Assembly: GCA_002298925.1 (NCBI GenBank)
Contig: DBMM01000088.1
Location: 1-11,575, forward strand
From: Geobacter sp. UBA698
GTDB lineage: Bacteria; Desulfobacterota; Desulfuromonadia; Geobacterales; Pseudopelobacteraceae
DNA: 11,575 nucleotides
Reading direction: 5' to 3'
Position numbers and translations under genes: made by a program. Positions 6,432 to 11,575 of this stretch are shown piece after piece. The notes beneath the pieces are model-generated. The model was not told where the DNA came from, searched no databases, and was given only the letters and a program-made list of their open reading frames with translations. The stretch's first letter is position 1, and each line of letters begins with the position of its first letter.

Positions 6432-7559
6432 ATGTTTTATGTCGCCCTCCGCATTCTGTTGTACGACAAAGTCCGCTCACTGATCACACTTCTGGGTGTG
6501 GTCTTTGCCGTCGGGCTGATCTTCAATCAACTGGGCATCTTTCTTGGCCTGATGGAAACTTCATCCGTCATCATCGACCACACCCCCGGTGACATATGGG
6601 TCACTTCCAAAAACAGCAAGAATTTCGACTTTTCCCAACCATTCCCCGAATATATCTATAATCACACCATTGCTGATCCCGGCATCCAGTCGGCAGATAA
6701 ACTGATCGTAGCCTGGGGTATCATTCGCCAGAAGGAGGGGGGCACCGAACAGGTCGAGATAGTCGGTTTCAATCCGGACAGCGGTGATGGCGGTCCTTGG
6801 GAGATGATGGCGGGTGATCCCCGCCGATTGAAGAACGGCAATTTTGCTATTGTCGACGAATCCGCCATGAAGCGGCTAGGTAAAATCCAGGTGGGCGAGT
6901 ACCGGGACGTGCTTTCCCATCGTCTCCAGATTGTCGGTATCTCACGGGGGGTGAAATCATTCACCACCGCTCCGATTCTTTTTACCTCGTTCGTACTAGC
7001 CCAGCGGTTGGTGCCCTACATGGGATCCGACAGCACGGTGTTCGTTGTGGCCAAGGTCAAGCCGGGGGTGCCGGTGGAGCAGGTAATTGCGCGGCTGAGG
7101 GGCCGTCTCAAAGGAGTCGATGTCTTCACCCATGCCGATTTCAGCATGAAAACCCGCAAATACTGGGCCATAGAAACCGGAGTCGGTTTTTCATTCATGC
7201 TGACGATCGTAATCAGTTTTCTTGTCGGCATGCTGATTGTGGGGCAGACCATCTATAACTCCACCATGGAGCATATCAGGGAGTTCGGAACCCTCAAGGC
7301 ACTCGGTGCGAACAATAGTGACATCTATCGGATCATTTTCTCCCAGGCCATGATCAACGCGATACTGGGCTACATTGTCAGCCTGCTCATAACTGTTGCC
7401 ACGGTCAAGTTCTATGAGCTGGGAGGGATGGTCATGGTGGTGCGTGGTTGGGTCAACTTTCTGGTGCTGGGACTGACCCTGCTGATGTGTCTCTCTGCGG
7501 CCTTTGTTTCCGTTCGCCGGATCAAGAACATAGATCCGGCCATATTGTTCCGGGGGTAG
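6432..7559 (+). CDS. DevC/MacB-like ABC transporter permease
   Basis: This 375-aa inner-membrane subunit belongs to a tripartite exporter. The layout is that of the MacB/FtsX class: one membrane helix near the N-terminus (about 17-40), a large periplasmic domain (about 45-245), then three helices (about 251-275, 301-323, 341-360). The EFGTLKALGA segment (284-293) after the second helix is the family's conserved cytoplasmic coupling region. The N-terminal region (LLYDKVRSLITLLGVVFAVGLIFNQLG) is DevC-like. Known relatives export glycolipids or act as mechanotransmission pumps; the cargo here is unknown. It is the first gene of the operon, and the ATPase gene begins 1 nt after its stop. No Shine-Dalgarno sequence precedes ATG 6432, and no better in-frame start exists nearby. 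Confidence 0.9.
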   Translation: MFYVALRILLYDKVRSLITLLGVVFAVGLIFNQLGIFLGLMETSSVIIDHTPGDIWVTSKNSKNFDFSQPFPEYIYNHTIADPGIQSADKLIVAWGIIRQKEGGTEQVEIVGFNPDSGDGGPWEMMAGDPRRLKNGNFAIVDESAMKRLGKIQVGEYRDVLSHRLQIVGISRGVKSFTTAPILFTSFVLAQRLVPYMGSDSTVFVVAKVKPGVPVEQVIARLRGRLKGVDVFTHADFSMKTRKYWAIETGVGFSFMLTIVISFLVGMLIVGQTIYNSTMEHIREFGTLKALGANNSDIYRIIFSQAMINAILGYIVSLLITVATVKFYELGGMVMVVRGWVNFLVLGLTLLMCLSAAFVSVRRIKNIDPAILFRG

Positions 7560-7560
7560 C

Positions 7561-8253
7561 GTGGCCGATCCGATCGTAACCAGAGAACTTGCCAAGATTT
7601 ACCGAGAAGGGAAGATAGAGGTAACCGCCCTGGAAAGTATCGATGTGGTGCTTCAGGAAGGAGAGGTGGTCGGCCTGTTCGGACCTTCGGGAAGTGGCAA
7701 GACGACACTGCTGTCAATACTGGGCTGCATTCTGCGACCCACATCCGGTTCGATCAGCATCTATGGCAACGAGGTTGCCAATCTGGGCGAGGATCAGCTG
7801 CCCGGTATTCGCAAACGTTTCATCTCCTTCATTTTTCAGGGTTTCAACCTTTTTCCGGCCCTGACCGCCTATGAAAACGTGATGCTGGGGCTGAAGATGA
7901 AGGGTATTGCCGGACAGGATGCGGACCGGCGGGCACAGGCCATGATGACCGAGGTGGGATTGGCCGACCGGATGCATTTTCTTCCCCGTGATCTGAGCGG
8001 CGGCCAGCGGCAGAGGGTGGCAGTGGCCAGAGCGCTGGCAGCTGATTCACCCATCATTCTGGCCGATGAACCCACCGGCAACCTGGATTATGACAATGGC
8101 AGAAAGGTGATGGAGTTGCTGAAAGAGATGGCCACCGCCCAGCGGCGCTGCGTAGTGGTTGCCACCCATGATAACCGGATTGAGGACCTGTTCGACCGGG
8201 TGCTCTATATGGAGGATGGGAGCATTCGACAGGAAAAGCGGGGTAGCGCATGA
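7561..8253 (+). CDS. ABC transporter ATP-binding protein (DevA/MacB/LolD-like)
   Basis: This 230-aa cytoplasmic ATPase powers the adjacent permease. All motifs are intact: Walker A GPSGSGKT (41-48), Q-loop Q93, signature LSGGQ (145-149), Walker B IILADE (165-170) with catalytic E170, D-loop at NLD (174-176) and switch His203. The length fits the LolD/MacB/DevA subfamily, whose ATPases are separate from the permease. The start codon is GTG, 1 nt after the permease stop; the GGGGG of the permease's last codons (7552-7556) can serve as ribosome site, so the two are probably translationally coupled. Its stop overlaps the next start as ATGA. Confidence 0.96.
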   Translation: MADPIVTRELAKIYREGKIEVTALESIDVVLQEGEVVGLFGPSGSGKTTLLSILGCILRPTSGSISIYGNEVANLGEDQLPGIRKRFISFIFQGFNLFPALTAYENVMLGLKMKGIAGQDADRRAQAMMTEVGLADRMHFLPRDLSGGQRQRVAVARALAADSPIILADEPTGNLDYDNGRKVMELLKEMATAQRRCVVVATHDNRIEDLFDRVLYMEDGSIRQEKRGSA

Positions 8254-9275
8254 AAAGCGGGCGTTTCGGAATACTGTTCATAGGGGCCTTGGTGCTTCTG
8301 GCGGCACTGCTTGCAATCGTCGGCCCGAAACTGGTGGAGAAGACCCCTGAGAAGTTGCCCTCGGTCACTGACAAGGGGCAGCAGGCGGGCATTACCGCCA
8401 AAGGTGTCGTTGAATCGGCTGATGATGTGGAGTTAAGCAGCCAGGTCAAGGGCACCATTGCCCGTGTCATGATCGAAGAGGGTGCTGAGGTTAAAAAAGG
8501 GCAGCTTCTGCTTGAATTTGACCAGACCAAGGTCGAGGCACAGCGCCGGCAGGCCCGCTCCGCCCTGACTGCGGCTGAGGCCCGTTACCGGGAGGCGACC
8601 ACAGGCTACCGGAGCGAGGATATTGCCATGGTCACCAGCGCCAGTGAACGAAGCAAGGCCATCTATGATCAGGCCAGGGACGAATACGAGCGTCAGCGAC
8701 GGCTCTTTGAAAAGGGGGCAACTGCCCAGGTGGAACTGAACCGTGCCGAGGAACGGATGCGTGTCGCCGAAGGCGATCTGTCCGGTGCCAAGGCCAATCT
8801 GGCCAAGCACCGCCATGGTGTTCGTAATGAGGAGCGGGACCAGGCACGGGCGGATGTGGAGCGTGCCCGCGCCGACCTGCAGTATGTGGAGGGTGTTATG
8901 AAAGATTACCGCATTCATGCCCCCATTGATGGCATCGTCATTGATAAACATAAGAAGAGAGGGGAAGGGTGTGATTTCGGAACACCACTTTTGCGTATTG
9001 TAAACGTCAAATCTCTAAGGATCAGGGCCGAGTTGGAAGAAACCGATTTAGGTAAGGTCAGGGAGGGGCAGCAGGTCGAGGTCACTGTTGATGCCTTTCG
9101 GGATAGGGTCTTCAGGGGCAGGGTTGACAAAACATTCCCGACTGTACAGAAAAAAACCCAGAAAAGCTTCGATCCGACTGCCATTTTTGATATTAACACC
9201 CAGAAGATCCATATTGATCTTGATGATTATAAAGGCCTCAAAAACGGCATGACCGTCACGGTTCGTTTCAGGTAA
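8250..9275 (+). CDS. HlyD-family periplasmic adaptor (membrane fusion protein)
   Basis: This 341-aa protein bridges the inner-membrane pump and the outer-membrane channel. It has one N-terminal membrane anchor (about 7-25). Lipoyl-type half-domains flank the hairpin (about 50-92, with VKKGQLLLEFD; and 217-252, with RIHAPIDGIV). A long alpha-helical coiled-coil hairpin rich in Ala, Arg and Glu (about 93-215) reaches towards TolC. A beta-barrel/membrane-proximal part (about 255-341) ends in GMTVTVRFR. There is no lipobox, so the anchor is a transmembrane helix. The ATG overlaps the ATPase stop by 4 bp (ATGA), so translation is tightly coupled. It is closest in role to DevB; HlyD/EmrA-type adaptors are more distant alternatives. 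Confidence 0.92.
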   Translation: MKSGRFGILFIGALVLLAALLAIVGPKLVEKTPEKLPSVTDKGQQAGITAKGVVESADDVELSSQVKGTIARVMIEEGAEVKKGQLLLEFDQTKVEAQRRQARSALTAAEARYREATTGYRSEDIAMVTSASERSKAIYDQARDEYERQRRLFEKGATAQVELNRAEERMRVAEGDLSGAKANLAKHRHGVRNEERDQARADVERARADLQYVEGVMKDYRIHAPIDGIVIDKHKKRGEGCDFGTPLLRIVNVKSLRIRAELEETDLGKVREGQQVEVTVDAFRDRVFRGRVDKTFPTVQKKTQKSFDPTAIFDINTQKIHIDLDDYKGLKNGMTVTVRFR

Positions 9276-9280
9276 GCAGG

Positions 9281-10972
9281 ATGAATAGACCAGCCTTGAT
9301 ATTGCTGTTTGCTATTCTGATGCTGCCTGCACCGGGCAGGGCACTCACTATGGAAGAGTGCTATGTGAGGGCTGTGGTGCAAAACAGTGCCCTGAAATCA
9401 TCAGCTGCCGCAGCTGAGGCAGTGAGAGAGGATGTGAGCATAACCCGCGCTGCCCTGCTGCCATCCCTGAAGTTGAAGGGTTTTTTTACTCTGGCGGATA
9501 ATGCTGATCGGTTGATCATTGATAGCGGAGCTTTTGGTGCCAATATCCCTTCTGAAAAAGTTACTGTCTCGACTGGTCAAAAAAACTCTTACAGTGCCAG
9601 CTTGAGTCTGCGGCAGCCTTTGTTTGTCGGTGGTAGGCTGGCAAGCAGTTATGTTCGTGCCCGGCATGAGTCAGCCGCCAGTGCTTACGCACATTCACGA
9701 CAGCGAACCCTGCTCTTCTTCCAGGTACGAAAAACATTCAGTGAAGCCCTGATTGCCTCATGCCGGATAGGCGCGGCCGAGAAGGCTCTTCAGGCAGCAG
9801 ATGAGCGGTTGAGGGTCTCAAAGGCTCGCCAGGAAGAGGGCTATGCCGATCGTGAGGAATTGCTCCGGCGCGAAGCTGACATCGCCATGGCCCAGACCCG
9901 CTTGATCAAGGCCAGAAACCGTTCCGCACTTGTGTTGAGCAGGTTGAGGCAGCTGATTGGAGCTAAGCCGGACGAGGAACTGGAGGTTAGCGGCAAACCG
10001 GAAAAGCTGACTCTGACCGCGGAGCTTAATGACCTGTTGCAAGGTGGGATAGAACGGCGTGAAGATATTAAAAGTGCGCTGGAAAAGACCGCCGCCTCCA
10101 ATGCCGGAGTCCGCACTGCCCGTAGTGGTTATTATCCTCAATTGTTTTTGGAAGGCAATTATTTGCGTCAACGGGAAACCAATTTTGCCCGTCCTGAAAT
10201 CTGGACAGCAACGCTTCAGGCGGAATGGTCGCTGTTCGAATGGGGGCGCACAACCGCCGAAGTTAGCAAGGCGGTCGCCCAGCGCAGCCAATTGGATCTT
10301 GCCAGGGAAGAGTTGTCTCGAAGTGCGCGGTTTGAGATCGAAGAGACCTGGCGAGATGTCATCGAGCAGCAGAGTCTGGTTGTTGCCAACGAAAAGGGGC
10401 TGAAAGCCGGAGAAGCTGCCTTTTTGAAAATTTTAGACAAGTACAGTGAAGGGGCTGTTCGCCACGATGACGTCATTACCAGCGAAGCGGCTCTTTGGGA
10501 TGCCTACGATAGCTACAGCCAAAGCGCAGCAGCATTGAGCAGCGCCTTTGCTGCCCTGGAGGCGGCGGCATCTGTGAGTCTTGATCGCTGGACTGTTATG
10601 GAAGAGTTGTACCGGCCTGATTTTGAGGGTCACGCCAGCAGAATCAAAGAACATGCTGACTTCCGTCAGAAACAGCTGATAGAGAAACAGGCAGTGCCCA
10701 CTATGAATGTTAAAGCAGATCAGGTCAGGCCGGTCGGATATCTGCTGCAGTTTGGAGCCTACAAATCCATGAAAAATGCTCAAGAACGGTTGAGTTCAGT
10801 GGCAACACGCTTCACTGGCAAAAAGCTGGAACTGCTGGCAGAAGGCGGTCTTTTCAAGCCGACGGTCGGGTCCTTTGCAGGATTTGATGAAGCCCAAAAA
10901 GCTGCCGAGGCATCAGGACTCAAGGAGTATATTATCAGGGGAAGCCATGGACCGCGAACGGTTTCTCCATGA
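9281..10972 (+). CDS. TolC-family outer membrane efflux protein with C-terminal SPOR domain
   Basis: This 563-aa protein has a Sec signal peptide (about 1-21, APGRA then LTMEE). A TolC/OEP region (about 22-445) contains two related helical halves and the usual ..LPSLKLKG and YYPQLFLEGNYLRQ strand-type segments that enter the outer-membrane barrel. A charged linker follows (about 446-481). The last 80 residues (from about 482) form a SPOR domain: YLLQFGAY (487-494), spaced Ala/Leu helices, then TVGSFAGFDEAQKA and the closing EYIIRG. SPOR domains bind stripped (denuded) peptidoglycan glycans. TolC C-termini lie in the periplasm, so the placement is physically sensible. Typical TolC proteins are about 100 residues shorter. 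The gene starts 5 nt after the adaptor stop; CAGG (9269-9272) 8 nt before the ATG is the likely ribosome site. Confidence 0.92.
   Translation: MNRPALILLFAILMLPAPGRALTMEECYVRAVVQNSALKSSAAAAEAVREDVSITRAALLPSLKLKGFFTLADNADRLIIDSGAFGANIPSEKVTVSTGQKNSYSASLSLRQPLFVGGRLASSYVRARHESAASAYAHSRQRTLLFFQVRKTFSEALIASCRIGAAEKALQAADERLRVSKARQEEGYADREELLRREADIAMAQTRLIKARNRSALVLSRLRQLIGAKPDEELEVSGKPEKLTLTAELNDLLQGGIERREDIKSALEKTAASNAGVRTARSGYYPQLFLEGNYLRQRETNFARPEIWTATLQAEWSLFEWGRTTAEVSKAVAQRSQLDLAREELSRSARFEIEETWRDVIEQQSLVVANEKGLKAGEAAFLKILDKYSEGAVRHDDVITSEAALWDAYDSYSQSAAALSSAFAALEAAASVSLDRWTVMEELYRPDFEGHASRIKEHADFRQKQLIEKQAVPTMNVKADQVRPVGYLLQFGAYKSMKNAQERLSSVATRFTGKKLELLAEGGLFKPTVGSFAGFDEAQKAAEASGLKEYIIRGSHGPRTVSP
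10724..10939 (+). other. SPOR domain region fused to the TolC channel
   Basis: Residues about 482-553 of the channel protein match the SPOR fold pattern: an aromatic/hydrophobic first strand with Q and G-A-Y, an amphipathic helix, then G-S-F followed by D-E-A-Q-K-A and a final hydrophobic strand. It is in frame with the TolC part, without stop or shift. Confidence 0.8.
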
Positions 10973-11029
10973 TCATTCTTCGCGGATTGGTGATCTTCGA
11001 GTATATGGGGATCTTGGTTTAAATCGGGC

Positions 11030-11045
11030 GTGTGTCTGTGTGTCT
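11030..11045. repeat. perfect 8-bp tandem repeat before the GAF gene
   Basis: GTGTGTCT is present twice in direct tandem (11030-11037, 11038-11045). It abuts a partial sigma-54-like element (TGGCGC-N5-TTGAT, 11046-11061) in which the near-invariant C of the -12 GC is replaced by A. The rest of the 133-bp spacer (10973-11105) shows no clear terminator for the exporter operon. Confidence 0.5.
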
Positions 11046-11105
11046 TGGCGCTAAATTTGATATGACTTTTTAAGTTTTTGAATTATTCCACAAGCCGGAG
11101 TTGCC

Positions 11106-11575
11106 ATGACACTGGATACCAATTCTCACCACAATCAGTTTATCAAACTGATCGGCCTCTCATCGTTCCTCGACCAGCAAGCCAGCCTTGATGAGAGTTT
11201 GGACGAGATCGTTGCCATGTCGGCCAATATCCTCAATACCCGCAACTGTTCACTGATGCTGTTCCGCGAGGACGAGCAAGGAGAGGGAGAGGGGATGTGT
11301 CTGAGGATGTTTGCCAAATATGGTGAATTCCCGCCCAAAGCCTACACGGAGGCGGTCAAGGTCAACAATGGGATTGCCGGTCGTGTCGCGGCTACGGCAC
11401 AACCCTTGCTGGTGCAGGATATAGAGCAATCTGAGTTTTTACCTTTAGCTCGTACACCTGATTCACCCAACAAATGTTTCATCTGTGTGCCCATCGTGAT
11501 CGGCGGTAAGGTGATCGGAGTGCTGAATGTCAGCAATCCGGCAGATAATCGCTGTTTTGATCATAATGATCTTAA
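11106..11575 (+). CDS. GAF domain-containing protein, 3' truncated by window edge
   Basis: An open frame starts at ATG 11106, with GGAG (11097-11100) 5 nt upstream, and runs without a stop for 156 codons to the window edge. The visible part is a GAF small-molecule or light/redox-sensor fold (about residues 15-150). It shows a LDESLDEIVAMSANILNTRNCSLMLF-type first helix and strand, the GIAGRVAATAQPLLVQDI core, and the CVPIVIGGKVIGVLNVSNP...CFDHNDL ending typical of GAF domains in bacterial signalling proteins. Cysteines occur in NTRNC, MC and KCFIC. The output domain (histidine kinase, GGDEF, HD-GYP, sigma-54 activator or other) lies beyond the edge and cannot be named. Same-strand position after the exporter does not prove co-transcription, because the 133-bp spacer may hold its own promoter. 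Confidence 0.88.
   Translation, partial: MTLDTNSHHNQFIKLIGLSSFLDQQASLDESLDEIVAMSANILNTRNCSLMLFREDEQGEGEGMCLRMFAKYGEFPPKAYTEAVKVNNGIAGRVAATAQPLLVQDIEQSEFLPLARTPDSPNKCFICVPIVIGGKVIGVLNVSNPADNRCFDHNDL

Noticed and set aside
8433..8951. Minus-strand 172-aa open frame inside the adaptor gene
   Set aside because: It is antisense to the HlyD-type adaptor, without a ribosome site or recognisable motif.
10971..11005. Possible terminator of the exporter operon from GATCA/TGATC arms
   Set aside because: The stem is only 5 bp, with a 15-nt loop and no T-run after it.
11018..11035. GG-N10-GC spacing near GGTTTAAATCGGGC as a sigma-54 promoter of the GAF gene
   Set aside because: Only the GG and GC agree; the surrounding bases do not fit the consensus.

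Overview
The window carries nine protein genes, one of them cut by the right edge. It reads as chromosome of a Gram-negative deltaproteobacterium-like organism, most likely of the Geobacter/Desulfuromonadales type. That guess rests on the gene families (PEP-CTERM/exosortase accessory genes, a DevBCA-like exporter, a GAF sensor) and on protein style; it is not based on any database comparison.

Left part, minus strand (about 1-4200): a two-gene unit of the PEP-CTERM/exosortase envelope system. It holds the TPR lipoprotein gene prsT, followed 16 nt later by a PEP-CTERM-associated sugar transferase that would start an exopolysaccharide on undecaprenyl phosphate. Just beyond the transferase stop is a compact palindromic repeat (8-53). 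Divergently from prsT (4420-5121) lies a small CPBP (CAAX-protease-like) membrane protease of the type found with exosortase loci.

Middle (5122-6431): a 361-bp gene-free stretch holds candidate sigma-54 (-24/-12) elements and a spaced direct repeat. It precedes a secreted protein with a signal peptide and a textbook C-terminal PEP-CTERM sorting tail. This gene is closed by a very strong intrinsic terminator. The exosortase that would process the tail is not in the window.

Right part (6432-10972): a tight four-gene operon for a tripartite exporter: DevC/MacB-type permease, ABC ATPase, HlyD-type membrane-fusion protein and a TolC-type outer-membrane channel. The channel carries an extra C-terminal SPOR (peptidoglycan-binding) domain. 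The first gene has an extended -10 promoter almost on top of its start codon and no Shine-Dalgarno sequence, so a leaderless mRNA is possible. After a 133-bp spacer a GAF-domain sensor gene begins and runs off the edge.

Working together (inference): the left genes and the PEP-CTERM protein would belong to a surface polysaccharide plus sorted-protein matrix. The exporter next door may serve the same envelope or matrix, but no sequence evidence links its cargo to the PEP-CTERM system. The most unusual observations are the TolC-SPOR fusion, the possible leaderless exporter operon and the sigma-54-like control region of the PEP-CTERM gene.
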